Positions 27,996 to 36,981 of a stretch of 64,000 nucleotides of DNA are shown piece by piece. The DNA is from Vibrio maerlii. GTDB taxonomy: Bacteria > Pseudomonadota > Gammaproteobacteria > Enterobacterales > Vibrionaceae. The stretch covers positions 62,008-126,007 of the forward strand of contig NZ_QRHC01000002.1 in the NCBI RefSeq assembly GCF_003415655.1, read 5' to 3'. Under the pieces are notes generated by a model that saw only the letters and a program-made list of their open reading frames with translations, ran no database searches and had not been told where the DNA came from. The position numbers and the translations under genes are program-made. Numbering within the stretch: the stretch's first letter is position 1; every line of letters begins with the position of its first letter.

Positions 27996-29261
27996 CTAAT
28001 ACCCGAATAGGTTCGGCAAGAAGAGCACGCTTTGCGGCACGAATGTAATAAAGAACAACACCACAACTTCGAGCAAAAACAGTGGAATCACTTGTTTAGA
28101 TATCGCCGCAATCCCGACATTCGATATGGTATTGGCAACAAACAAGCAGATACCCATTGGCGGAGTAATCAAACCAATCATTAGGTTGAAGATAACCACA
28201 ATGCCAAAGTGAACAGGGTCGATACCAAAACTCATTGCAATCGGATGGAAGATCGGGATGAGGATCAACATTGCTGCAATACCCTCAAGGAACAAACCCA
28301 CCGCTAGAAGGATCAAGTTCACCATAATAAGGAACATGATTGGGTCTGAGATTGTGCTCAACACCTGCTGACTGATGTATTGAGGTACACGCGAGAAGGT
28401 TAATAGCCAGTTTGCTACCGAGACCACCGCAATCAAGATCAATACAATCGATGAGTCACGCATTGAACGCATGAAGACTTCAGGTAGATCTTTAATCGAG
28501 ATCGTTCTGTAGAAGAACATACCGACCGACAGCGCATAGAACGCAGCGAACGCAGCGGCCTCTGTTGGCGTCACAATACCCATCAGGATAGAGCCCAAGA
28601 TGAAGATTGGCATGGTCAGAGGAACAAATGCTTTCACTAGCGCTTTGCGACGGCTCGTGCGTTCTGTGGTGCTTACGATCTTATGCTTTGTTGCGTAGAA
28701 GAATACAAAAATAGACAACGCAATCGCAGATAAAACTCCAGGAACAATACCTGCTAAGAAGAGCGCTGGTACCGAAACGCCGCTAGCAATTAGGGCATAG
28801 ATGATGACTGGGATACTTGGCGGAATCATCGGGCCAATCACAGAGGAGGCAGCGGTGAGCGCTGAAGAAAACTCTTTGTTATAGCCTTGCTTTTCCATTT
28901 GTGGAATGAAGACGCGGCCCAGCGCTGAGGTATCAGCAACTGCTGAACCAGAAATACCGGCAAACATCACCGAAGACCAGATGTTTACTTGTGCTAAACC
29001 GCCACGGAAATGACCCACTAGAGCATTAGCGAAATCGATAATACGGTTGGTAATGCCACTCTTGTTCATTAGCTCACCAGCTAAAACAAACAAAGGAACG
29101 GCTAGGATAGAGTATGAATCTAATCCACTAAAAATACGTTGAGCAACAAGGCTGATAGAAATTGGTGTGCTCGTTACGTAAAACGACATTGCCAAGATAA
29201 TGGCGAAGACTAGCGGGACACCGAATACCAGCATCCCACCCATTAAAGCTAAAGATGGCAT
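27996..29261 (-). CDS. dctM: TRAP transporter large permease (second system)
   Basis: 421-residue, twelve-helix subunit. FVLAGELMNKSGITNRIIDFA, shown here in part (FVLAGELMNKSG), GISGSAVADTSALG, GPMIPPSIPVIIYA and GLITPPMGICLFV are the usual DctM motifs. Nine bases after dctQ. The sequence is clearly distinct from the first TRAP set, so it is not a local duplication. Its operon mates (AEC carrier, Gfo dehydrogenase, QuiC) point to quinate or shikimate. Confidence 0.93.
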   Translation of the reverse strand: MPSLALMGGMLVFGVPLVFAIILAMSFYVTSTPISISLVAQRIFSGLDSYSILAVPLFVLAGELMNKSGITNRIIDFANALVGHFRGGLAQVNIWSSVMFAGISGSAVADTSALGRVFIPQMEKQGYNKEFSSALTAASSVIGPMIPPSIPVIIYALIASGVSVPALFLAGIVPGVLSAIALSIFVFFYATKHKIVSTTERTSRRKALVKAFVPLTMPIFILGSILMGIVTPTEAAAFAAFYALSVGMFFYRTISIKDLPEVFMRSMRDSSIVLILIAVVSVANWLLTFSRVPQYISQQVLSTISDPIMFLIMVNLILLAVGLFLEGIAAMLILIPIFHPIAMSFGIDPVHFGIVVIFNLMIGLITPPMGICLFVANTISNVGIAAISKQVIPLFLLEVVVLFFITFVPQSVLFLPNLFGY

Positions 29262-29270
29262 AGTAAATCC

Positions 29271-29771
29271 TTATACGTCGCTCTGAGAAAGTGTTGAAGC
29301 TGGGGTAACTTGGCGTCTTGCGAATTTCACGTGACTTGCGAGTCGCAATGTCGCGGCTACGAACAAACAGATACCGCCAACGATAAGGGCAGATTGAAAG
29401 TAAGACATACTTAAACCAATCCCTGGGGATTCAATGCCACCACGTTTAGCAACAAACAAGTACGCTGAATAAGTCATAATGACTGAGCAGACAAGGACAG
29501 AAATGTCGACAAGCACTTCCAAAGCTTTTTGGAAGACGTTGGATTTGATTGAATCAAGAACCGCAAATTTGATGTGCAATCCTTCTAGATAACAAAGAGA
29601 AGTACCAAACATCACACCGTAGATCATCGAATACTTACACAGCTCTTCGCCCCATAAGATTGATGTATTAAAGAAGTAGCGTGAGATGGTCGTCACTAGC
29701 ATTACAGCAAACAACACGAAGAGTGATGAACCTGCACAGAACGCTAATAGTTTTTTATATTGTTCCATCAT
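29271..29771 (-). CDS. dctQ: TRAP transporter small permease (second system)
   Basis: 166-residue subunit with four predicted membrane helices. The SILWGEELCKYSMIYGVMFG block (ILWGEELCKYSMIYG) is characteristic of DctQ. AAGGAG precedes the double ATG start. Second gene of the operon. Confidence 0.9.
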   Translation of the reverse strand: MMEQYKKLLAFCAGSSLFVLFAVMLVTTISRYFFNTSILWGEELCKYSMIYGVMFGTSLCYLEGLHIKFAVLDSIKSNVFQKALEVLVDISVLVCSVIMTYSAYLFVAKRGGIESPGIGLSMSYFQSALIVGGICLFVAATLRLASHVKFARRQVTPASTLSQSDV

Positions 29772-29846
29772 GATTCCCTTTCTCCTTGGGAAAAGAACCG
29801 CAACACCGAAAGCCCTGAGTATCTTCGATGCTGCGGAAAGTGGATT

Positions 29847-30851
29847 TTACTTAGTCGCTGCGTCTACAGCTTGAAGTGCGCCATCGATCCATTTCGAATC
29901 TACAGTGCCTTCCAACCACTTAATCACTGCTGGTTGTGTTTGATCGCGGAATGCTTTTTGTTGATCAGGCGTCAATGAAGTGATCTTCATACCTTTTTTC
30001 GCCAGAATTTCTAGACCATCCGCTGAGTTCACTTGCTGAACAGCACGGCCAACCGTACCCGCCACATGTGCTGCGCGGTCAATAATTGCACGGTCATCCG
30101 AAGACAGTCCTTGGTAGAAATCGTCATTCATCAATAAGAAATCTGTGCCATAAACGTGGCCATCGAGTGTGATGTACTCTTGAAGCTCATAGAACTTGTT
30201 CGCACTGATTACACTCACTGGGTTTTCTTGACCATCAATAACACCGGTAGTCAGAGCAGCTGGTACTTCCGGGAAAGCAATTGGCGTAGGCTCAGCTTCT
30301 AGTGACTTCAATAGCTCAACGTATAATGGTGTTGTCATCACACGAATCTTCAATCCTTTTAGATCCGCTGGCGTTTTGATTTCGCGTTTTGAGTTGGTGA
30401 AGTGACGGAAACCAGTCTCACCGTAAGCCAAGTTACGCAAACCAGTTTGTTTTAAACACTGCTCACTGAGCTGCTGTCCAAACTCGCCATCGAGGACTTC
30501 CCAAGCCACCGGAGCTGATGGGAAAAGGTATGGTATTTCAAGTACATTGGCTTCTTTACATAGCTTTGAGTATGCGCCAGAAACCATAGTCATGGTCAGC
30601 ATGCCCTCTTGTGCCGATTGCAGTAGCTCCGTTTCACCACCAAGCTGACCTGATGGATAGATATTCACTGCTATGCGGCCGCCAGATTCTGCTTCTACGA
30701 TGTTTTTAAACACCTGCGTTGCAGCACCCTTCTTCGAGATCGTCCAATCTTGTGAATCTACGTGACCGATAGTGATATCGATGTCTGCAGCTAATGCGCT
30801 TGTTGAGCAAGCAATTGATAGGGCTAGTGATAGTTTTGTTATAGTTTTCAT
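29847..30851 (-). CDS. dctP: TRAP transporter solute-binding protein (second system)
   Basis: 334-residue periplasmic protein. Signal peptide residues 1-21 (ending ALAA). GLKIRVMTTPLYVELL contains the carboxylate-binding Arg; TGVIDGQENPVSVI is the other common block. First gene of a six-gene operon ending with quiC and divergent from the double-HTH LysR regulator. Likely ligand: quinate or shikimate, by context. Confidence 0.92.
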   Translation of the reverse strand: MKTITKLSLALSIACSTSALAADIDITIGHVDSQDWTISKKGAATQVFKNIVEAESGGRIAVNIYPSGQLGGETELLQSAQEGMLTMTMVSGAYSKLCKEANVLEIPYLFPSAPVAWEVLDGEFGQQLSEQCLKQTGLRNLAYGETGFRHFTNSKREIKTPADLKGLKIRVMTTPLYVELLKSLEAEPTPIAFPEVPAALTTGVIDGQENPVSVISANKFYELQEYITLDGHVYGTDFLLMNDDFYQGLSSDDRAIIDRAAHVAGTVGRAVQQVNSADGLEILAKKGMKITSLTPDQQKAFRDQTQPAVIKWLEGTVDSKWIDGALQAVDAATK

Positions 30852-31273
30852 TATGCTGAACCTCCTGTTTCATTGCCGATAAAGCTATCACCAAGAATTA
30901 ACAATTGAAAATTCACTTACTGAAAGTATTATTCAAAAATTAGATAACACATGAAAACAAATACGCCTGACGATATAATTTATTAACATAAAAACAACAA
31001 CTTGCATTGATAAATAATTAATAACTACCATCAATAAATTATTCACACCGAAAATACACTGCTCTTACAAAATTAGAGAAATAAATCACACTTTAGAAAC
31101 AATATATTGTTCTACCCTTCATAGAATATCGGATTTTCGATACTAATAGATGAAACAACAAGGGCTAGAAGAATTTAGAACCACATAATAAATAGAGTCC
31201 GAACTCTAAACTTCCATTTTTTTCGAACTATGCCTGCTATATCGATTTATTCAGCCGTTCTCAGGAAATCAGT
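30852..31273. promoter_or_regulatory. Divergent control region, quiC operon / LysR regulator
   Basis: 422-base, very AT-rich gap. A palindrome TATCG-N6-CGATA at 31127-31142 fits the T-N11-A pattern bound by LysR proteins and lies about 130 bases before the regulator gene. No coding frame. AGGA precedes the ATG at 31274. Confidence 0.55.
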
Positions 31274-32491
31274 ATGTTTAATATTCCCAACCTACGTCAT
31301 TTAAGAGCCATTTCTGAAGTTGTTCATACCGGTAGCATTAGTAAGGCATCCGATACTGTTTTCTTATCTCAACCTGCTATTACACAGGCGATTTCTAAAT
31401 TAGAGAAGTCAATGAATAGCGAATTATTTGAAAGAACAAGCGATGGCATGACGCCAACGGAGCAAGGAACAGCCTTTGCTTTTCGTATTGATCGCGCGTT
31501 AGAAAGTATTAGTCAGGGGATTGCTGATGCAATTAAGATTGCGACCAAACAAAGAAAGAACAGTGTCCAACGTTATCTATTTAATATCACAACAACACAA
31601 TTAAAGGCCTTGGTGGCGGTGGCAAATGGACAGAGTTTTACTGAGGCCAGTCGGATACTCGAGGTGTCGCAATCTTCGGTTTACCGCGCTTCAAAAGACC
31701 TTGAAGACACCCTTGGTTTCACTCTATTCGAAAAGACCAGTAACGGTATCGCCCTCAGCAAAGCTGGAGCGGCATTAGACAAGGCAAGCAAGCTTGCTTT
31801 TGTTGAAATAAAACAAGGACTTGATGAAGTAAACTTACTCAGCAACCGTCACAGCAGTGTGATTACCGTTGGCTGCTTACCTTTAGCTCGTACCTGTTTA
31901 TTACCAAGCACTATCAACGAGTTTTCTGAAGCTTACCCAGATTGCCAAATTCACGTCATTGATGGACCATATAAAGATCTTCTCAACCACTTAAAGTACG
32001 GTGAGATCGATATTCTTATTGGTGCACTTCGCTTCCCTGTCCCTAGTACAGACATCCGTCAAGAAACCTTATTTGAGTCGAAAAACATCGTCCTTTCACG
32101 TGCTGATCATCCTCTGGCTAAGAAAGCCGAAGTGAACCTAAAAGATCTGCAAGAGTCGAGCTGGGTTGTCTCTTCAGCAACCACGCCAGCACGTAAAATG
32201 TTCGAAGATATCTTCACTGAACAAGGATTAGATATACCGAATCGTTTGGTCGAGGCTAGCTCCCAAATGCTGGTCAAGGAACTGCTTCTCGGTAGCGACC
32301 GTTTAACCCTACTTTCTCAACATCAAATCAGACGAGATCTAGAAGAAGGCCACCTAAAAGAAATATCTTTTGATGGAAAGGACCAATCTCGCCCTATTGG
32401 GTTAACTGTTCGTAAGAATTGGTTTGCAACTTCTGTGCAGTCCCACTTCTTACAATTATTAAGAACTAACGGCGTTAAAATGACAGTGTAA
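31274..32491 (+). CDS. LysR-type regulator with two tandem HTH domains
   Basis: 405-residue regulator, about 100 longer than a normal LysR protein. Residues 6-65 form one LysR winged HTH (ISKASDTVFLSQPAITQAIS). After a 40-residue linker, residues 106-165 form a second (FTEASRILEVSQSSVYRASK). The ligand-binding domain follows (about 190-400; ITVGCLP...). Two-HTH LysR proteins exist in some aromatic-degradation gene sets, but they are uncommon. It is divergent from the TRAP-quiC operon and upstream of the ligC operon, so it probably controls both. Confidence 0.88.
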   Translation: MFNIPNLRHLRAISEVVHTGSISKASDTVFLSQPAITQAISKLEKSMNSELFERTSDGMTPTEQGTAFAFRIDRALESISQGIADAIKIATKQRKNSVQRYLFNITTTQLKALVAVANGQSFTEASRILEVSQSSVYRASKDLEDTLGFTLFEKTSNGIALSKAGAALDKASKLAFVEIKQGLDEVNLLSNRHSSVITVGCLPLARTCLLPSTINEFSEAYPDCQIHVIDGPYKDLLNHLKYGEIDILIGALRFPVPSTDIRQETLFESKNIVLSRADHPLAKKAEVNLKDLQESSWVVSSATTPARKMFEDIFTEQGLDIPNRLVEASSQMLVKELLLGSDRLTLLSQHQIRRDLEEGHLKEISFDGKDQSRPIGLTVRKNWFATSVQSHFLQLLRTNGVKMTV

Positions 32492-32609
32492 ATTGTCACT
32501 CGATTTTCAAAATTGAATACCCTTACACTTAAACTAATTATCGCCATATACCCTTAAGTGTTACTGTTCCAGCATAACCAAATACAACAAATGACAATAA
32601 AGGGTGGTT

Positions 32610-33536
32610 ATGATGAGAATAAGCCGTGTTGCTTTCCTTGGCTATGGGGAGGTAGCAAAGACATTTGTTTCATCTTGGGGCGCAAAGGCACCACAAATTA
32701 TCAGCGCGTTCGATATTAAAACTAACGATATATCAACGCGCCAAGAGAAGTTGCTGGAGTATATAGAACAAGGTGTTCAGGGAACATTTAGAGCTGAAGA
32801 AGCGATTCATAGTGCGCAGGTGGTCTTCTCTTTAGTCACTGCTGATCAAGCTGAAGCGGCATTGAAGGACGTACGTTCAGCGCTCGAACCAAAGCAAGTA
32901 GTGCTTGATTTCAACTCGTGCTCTCCACAAACCAAGAAGAAACTTGCAGACATAGTAACCGCTCAAGGTGCTGATTACGTCGATGTCGCGATCATGGCTC
33001 CCGTGCTTTCAACACAACCTAATATCCCCGTACTGCTCTCGGGGGAACGAGCACTTGATGCTAGCGAGCTACTCACCTCACTTGGGTTTAAAACCGAAGT
33101 CATCTCCAACCAAGTGGGCGATGCATCAAGTATCAAGATGTTGCGCTCAGTGATGGTAAAAGGGTTAGAGGCGTTGACCACCGAATGTTTGTTAGCGGCT
33201 AGAAAGTCTGGTGTAGAAGAGCACGTACTTAAATCACTAAACAAAACTTACCCTGGGCTAGCACTGCATGACTTAAGCCGTTACCACATGGAGCGTATGC
33301 TCAATCACGGTGAACGTCGAAATGCGGAGCTTCAAGAAGTGGCCGCCACCTTAAACGAGTTAAATATCAATCACTCTATGGTAAATGGTGCAATGACTTG
33401 GCATCAATCACTGGGCGCTTTACCTATTAATACCGATGAGCAAGCACTAGCTGAGCTCTCAGACCAAATAATTAAGCTTCTGCCGACTGACTATAAATCA
33501 TCGACAGAGACCAATAACGAACAGTTAAAACTCTAA
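32610..33536 (+). CDS. 6-phosphogluconate dehydrogenase-like NAD-binding protein (DUF1932)
   Basis: 308-residue beta-hydroxyacid-dehydrogenase-fold protein. N-terminal Rossmann loop reads VAFLGYGEVAKTF (Gly-Tyr-Gly variant); FNSCSPQTKKK and MAPVL match the substrate and Lys region of the family; residues about 200-270 correspond to DUF1932 (VMVKGLEALTTECLLAARKSG). ATG 32610 is preferred, with AGGG five bases before it. It precedes ligC by 32 bases in one transcript. Its substrate is unknown; in this place a hydroxy- or oxo-acid from the aromatic pathway is plausible. Confidence 0.82.
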   Translation: MMRISRVAFLGYGEVAKTFVSSWGAKAPQIISAFDIKTNDISTRQEKLLEYIEQGVQGTFRAEEAIHSAQVVFSLVTADQAEAALKDVRSALEPKQVVLDFNSCSPQTKKKLADIVTAQGADYVDVAIMAPVLSTQPNIPVLLSGERALDASELLTSLGFKTEVISNQVGDASSIKMLRSVMVKGLEALTTECLLAARKSGVEEHVLKSLNKTYPGLALHDLSRYHMERMLNHGERRNAELQEVAATLNELNINHSMVNGAMTWHQSLGALPINTDEQALAELSDQIIKLLPTDYKSSTETNNEQLKL

Positions 33537-33568
33537 CGATTAAACGCTTGAAGACAAAAGGAATGATT

Positions 33569-34522
33569 ATGAAAGTGTGTGTAGTTGGCGCAACCGGCGC
33601 ATTTGGACAAAAACACCTCGACGCTATCCGCAATATCGACGATGTGACAGTGACAGCGATGGTCGCACCTGAGCAAGATAAGCTTGATCAGCTGATCACC
33701 GACTATAATCAATCTGCTCAAGGTTACACATCACTGACAGAAGCACTTAAGTCTGACGACATTGATGCCGTAATCCTAGCAACGCCGACACAAATGCACG
33801 CCTCTCAAGCAATCGAATGTATGGAAGCGGGCAAGCACGTCTTGGTTGAGATCCCAATGGCCGATAACGTCGAAGACAGCTACAAAGTGGTTGAGACACA
33901 GAAGAAAACCGGCGTTGTTGCAATGGCAGGTCACACTCGACGCTTTAACCCAAGCCATCAATGGATACACAATAAAATTGCCGCAGGTGAGCTCAACATC
34001 CAACAAATGGATGTGCAAACCTATTTCTTCCGTCGAACAAACACCAATGCCAAAGGCGAACCACGCACATGGACGGATCACCTTTTATGGCACCACGCTT
34101 GCCACACCGTTGACCTATTTCAATACCAAACAGGTGAGAAAGCATCGAAGATTCAAGCACTGCGAGGGCCTATTCATCCTGAGCTCAACATCGCAATGGA
34201 CATGAGCATCGGTATGAAAACACCATCGGGTGCACTGTGTACCTTATCTCTATCGTTCAACAATGATGGACCATTTGGTACCTTCTTCCGTTACATCTGT
34301 GATGAAGGCACTTACATTGCTCGCTACGATGACCTGTATGACGGGAAAGAAAACCCTATCTCTCTTGAAGGCGTTGCTGTTTCAAACAATGGTATTGAAC
34401 TGATCGACCGAGAGTTCTTCGACGCTATCCGTACAGGTCGAGAGCCAAACTCAAGCGTAGCAAGCTGTCTACCAGCGATGGAGACACTGCATGAGCTTGA
34501 GCAACTATTAGAGCAGGATTAA
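33569..34522 (+). CDS. ligC: 4-carboxy-2-hydroxymuconate-6-semialdehyde dehydrogenase
   Basis: 317-residue Gfo/Idh/MocA dehydrogenase that oxidises the LigAB ring-opening product (as its hemiacetal) to 2-pyrone-4,6-dicarboxylate. VGATGAFGQKH is the NAD(P) loop; HTRRFNPSHQ, QQMDVQTYFFRR and TDHLLWHHACHTVDLF are very close to what I recall of Sphingobium LigC and separate it from other Gfo/Idh enzymes. ATG 33569 has AGGA six bases upstream and is preferred over earlier in-frame codons. It is 19 kb from ligKUIAB, in an operon with DUF1932 and aldo/keto reductase genes. Confidence 0.93.
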   Translation: MKVCVVGATGAFGQKHLDAIRNIDDVTVTAMVAPEQDKLDQLITDYNQSAQGYTSLTEALKSDDIDAVILATPTQMHASQAIECMEAGKHVLVEIPMADNVEDSYKVVETQKKTGVVAMAGHTRRFNPSHQWIHNKIAAGELNIQQMDVQTYFFRRTNTNAKGEPRTWTDHLLWHHACHTVDLFQYQTGEKASKIQALRGPIHPELNIAMDMSIGMKTPSGALCTLSLSFNNDGPFGTFFRYICDEGTYIARYDDLYDGKENPISLEGVAVSNNGIELIDREFFDAIRTGREPNSSVASCLPAMETLHELEQLLEQD

Positions 34523-34526
34523 CACT

Positions 34527-35537
34527 ATGGCGATGATTCAATTAGGTGAGCACTCACTTGCTCCAGTGGCATTAGGTTGTATGAACGTTTCCCACGCTTA
34601 TGGCACGCCACCAAGCGAGAAACACAGTATCGAGCTTCTCAATCGAGCGCTTGACCTTGGCTACAATATGCTTGATACCGCAGCCCTTTATGGTTTTGGT
34701 GCGAACGAAGCCTTGCTATCTAAAGCCGTGGGTCATCGCCGAAATGAATTTTTCCTTGCCAGCAAATGCGGCATGGCGAAAGGCCCTGATGGTAAACGTG
34801 CGATCGATGGTCGACCTGAAACCCTGCGCCAAACCTGTGAAGATGCCTTGAAACGACTCAATACGGATGTGATCGACCTTTACTATCTACATCGCTGGGA
34901 CAAGTCAGTGCCGATTGAAGAGAGTATTGGCGAACTGTCTCGTTTAGTGGAACAAGGTAAGATCCGTCACATTGGCCTATCTGAGGTATCAGCTAACACC
35001 ATTGAGAAAGCACACGCGGTACATCCTATTGCCGCAGTGCAATCCGAGTACTCGCTATGGTCACGCAATGCCGAGATTGCGGTGATTGATAAGTGTAAAG
35101 AGATCGGCTCGGTATTTGTTTCTTTCAGCCCTGTAGGCCGAGGCATCTTAAGTGGTGAGCTGCGAAGCAACCAGTTTGAAGCCGGTGATATTCGCAATGC
35201 GATGCCACGATTCAATGAAGATAACTTTATGACCAACCTATCCGCTATTGATAAGTTTCAATCACTACTACCACTATTTGCTGAAGAAAATGCATCACTA
35301 CCAAGCCCTACCCTAGCCCAGTTTGCATTGGCATGGACACGAGCAAAAGCACCACATTCCATTTCGTTACCGGGTACAACTAACCTGCAGCATTTGGAAG
35401 ATAACTGGAATGCTCAACACTACTCAGTGTCGAAGCCATTACTGGAGATGATTGAGCGTGAAGTTCCTCAATCATGTATCAAAGGTGGTCGCTATAACGA
35501 GCCAACGCAAGCAGAGGTTGATACCGAAGAGTTTTAA
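34527..35537 (+). CDS. Aldo/keto reductase
   Basis: 336-residue NADP-dependent oxidoreductase with the AKR TIM barrel. Catalytic residues fit Asp and Tyr in NMLDTAALYGFG, Lys in ASKCGMA and His in YYLHRWD; SLPGTTNLQHLEDN is the cofactor-binding end. Closest in style to the YajO/Tas-like AKR group. It begins four bases after ligC and ends the operon at a terminator. Its job in aromatic breakdown is not obvious; an aldehyde or keto intermediate is likely the substrate. Confidence 0.88.
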   Translation: MAMIQLGEHSLAPVALGCMNVSHAYGTPPSEKHSIELLNRALDLGYNMLDTAALYGFGANEALLSKAVGHRRNEFFLASKCGMAKGPDGKRAIDGRPETLRQTCEDALKRLNTDVIDLYYLHRWDKSVPIEESIGELSRLVEQGKIRHIGLSEVSANTIEKAHAVHPIAAVQSEYSLWSRNAEIAVIDKCKEIGSVFVSFSPVGRGILSGELRSNQFEAGDIRNAMPRFNEDNFMTNLSAIDKFQSLLPLFAEENASLPSPTLAQFALAWTRAKAPHSISLPGTTNLQHLEDNWNAQHYSVSKPLLEMIEREVPQSCIKGGRYNEPTQAEVDTEEF

Positions 35538-35563
35538 TCAAGTCCACTTAAGCCAATAAAAAA

Positions 35564-35583
35564 CCCCAAGCGTTTGCTTGGGG
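35564..35583 (-). terminator. Terminator between AKR gene and the secreted orphan
   Basis: Perfect CCCCAAGC/GCTTGGGG stem with a GTTT loop. On the minus strand it is followed by TTTTTTATTG, so it ends the 35609-36673 gene; it may also act for the plus-strand operon. Confidence 0.88.
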
Positions 35584-35608
35584 TCTTAGTTTATAAAACT
35601 AAAGTGTA

Positions 35609-36673
35609 TTAGTTCAGGTCAAGGCGAATGGCCATTGCTGGAGAAGCATTCTTATCTTTTGAGTAATACGCAGATTCGGTTGTACTCGCTTCACTTGTGT
35701 CTTTGGCAATCGCTGAACCATAAACCCAATACGTCTTATCTAGCATTGCATCACGAACAATGCCAAACGGGCGATCACCTAAACCTCTTAGCGTCCCATT
35801 ATCATCTTCGTGGAATTGAATCCAATCTAACAGCTCGCCGTTTTCATCTGAAGCTTTAATATCTGAACGCTTCTTAAAGCTTCCCAAGACTTTAGCTTCG
35901 CTTACTGTCATATGTGCTTGTCGTTGGTTTTTACATGCGTCGTTACAAGAGCTATCGTTTTCTCTTTTCATAGTCCAGTACACTGGAATACGCTCGCCAT
36001 CAGCAAAGTAATAGCTTTCTTTATTAAAATTAATATGCTCCTTCGCTTCAATGTAACCAACGATTACATTGTCCAAAATGTCGGTTGGTACGGCCTTAAA
36101 TAAATGCTTACCATTTCCTTTAATGAAACCTGGTACATCTAACTTAGCTGATAGGTCTACTTTGTTTGAAGGCTTTGCAGGAACATAACGGCCATTAATG
36201 TTTACATACACAACAGGTACATCATATTTGTTACCATTAGAGTCTATAAATTTCTCATTGAAGATCGCTGCATGACCTACTGATGCATCTTTTGCATGTT
36301 TGTAAGTCTCATTCGATAGCTCGAATGGGAGTTCGAAAGACTCAGCTAGCTCACGTCCACCAGTAGCACGTACATTTACGGATAACTCTTGAGACTCTAT
36401 TGAACCCACACCGTAACCAAGTTGAGGAATCAGGTCATCAAAATAGGAAGATTCACCTGTAAACTGAAGAGTTTTATTGTACTTTTTAGTCTTGTTCCCA
36501 ACTTCGTATCGAGTCTTAATATGCATGATCACATTAACATCACCAGCCGGTGTTGTATCCATGTGACGGATTGAGCCATTTACATCTGATGCGTATGTTT
36601 CGATTGTTGCAGCTGAAGCAGTACCAAAAGTCGTAGCCAATAACGTTGCGATTAATGTAGTTTTGATTTTCAT
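35609..36673 (-). CDS. Secreted protein of unknown function under c-di-GMP riboswitch control
   Basis: 354-residue protein, not recognised. Signal peptide residues 1-21 (LATTFGTASA). The rest is hydrophilic and beta-strand rich, with one Cys pair (CNDACKN, about residues 244-248) that could form a disulfide. No membrane anchor or repeat is seen. It is a single-gene unit with its own terminator and a c-di-GMP-I riboswitch leader, so it is probably linked to the biofilm/motility switch, for example a surface or matrix protein. It has no evident link to the catabolic genes on either side. Confidence 0.8.
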   Translation of the reverse strand: MKIKTTLIATLLATTFGTASAATIETYASDVNGSIRHMDTTPAGDVNVIMHIKTRYEVGNKTKKYNKTLQFTGESSYFDDLIPQLGYGVGSIESQELSVNVRATGGRELAESFELPFELSNETYKHAKDASVGHAAIFNEKFIDSNGNKYDVPVVYVNINGRYVPAKPSNKVDLSAKLDVPGFIKGNGKHLFKAVPTDILDNVIVGYIEAKEHINFNKESYYFADGERIPVYWTMKRENDSSCNDACKNQRQAHMTVSEAKVLGSFKKRSDIKASDENGELLDWIQFHEDDNGTLRGLGDRPFGIVRDAMLDKTYWVYGSAIAKDTSEASTTESAYYSKDKNASPAMAIRLDLN

Positions 36674-36684
36674 TATATAAATAA

Positions 36685-36784
36685 CCTAAGCCAGATTTAG
36701 TCTTACCCAGCAATGCAGCCCACACAGTCCGTAGATGTGTGCTGTCACTTTGCGTCCCAACCTCACGATTGGTTTGCCCTTAGG
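36685..36784 (-). promoter_or_regulatory. c-di-GMP-I (GEMM-I) riboswitch
   Basis: On the minus strand the leader reads AGGGCAAACC, a CCAATC/GGTTGG stem closed by a GTGA (GNRA) tetraloop, then GGGACGCAAAG: the GEMM-I P2 signature. A second arm CAGCACACA / TGTGTGGGCTG gives P3, followed by TTGCTGGGTAA, like the consensus 3' part. CCTAAG (36779-36784) can pair with CTTAGG (36685-36690) as P1. The 3' P1 strand contains the TAGG that is the only ribosome-site candidate, 11 bases before ATG 36673. Ligand binding would therefore hide it, suggesting an OFF switch (inference). Confidence 0.9.
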
Positions 36785-36930
36785 ATCATTTAATTCGAAA
36801 GTATTACATCATAAGTGTGACATTGGTTCCACTCAGATAGAACTTAAGTGCCAATAAAAACATCATTCACAACATCCTATTAACTGTTTTTACAATTGCG
36901 ATCACATTCCGTACATTGCCTCAAATAAAA
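36785..36930. promoter_or_regulatory. Promoter region of the riboswitch-controlled gene
   Basis: About 145 AT-rich bases between the tct terminator and the riboswitch 5' end. It should contain the minus-strand promoter; no clear -35/-10 pair can be fixed by eye. Confidence 0.35.
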
Positions 36931-36963
36931 AATCCCACTAACAACATCGTTATTAGTGGGATT
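36931..36963 (-). terminator. Terminator of the tct operon
   Basis: 11-bp perfect stem AATCCCACTAA/TTAGTGGGATT; on the minus strand followed by TTTTTATTTG. It is 19 bases from the tctA stop. Confidence 0.88.
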
Positions 36964-36981
36964 CAGTTTTGGTAAGTTTAG

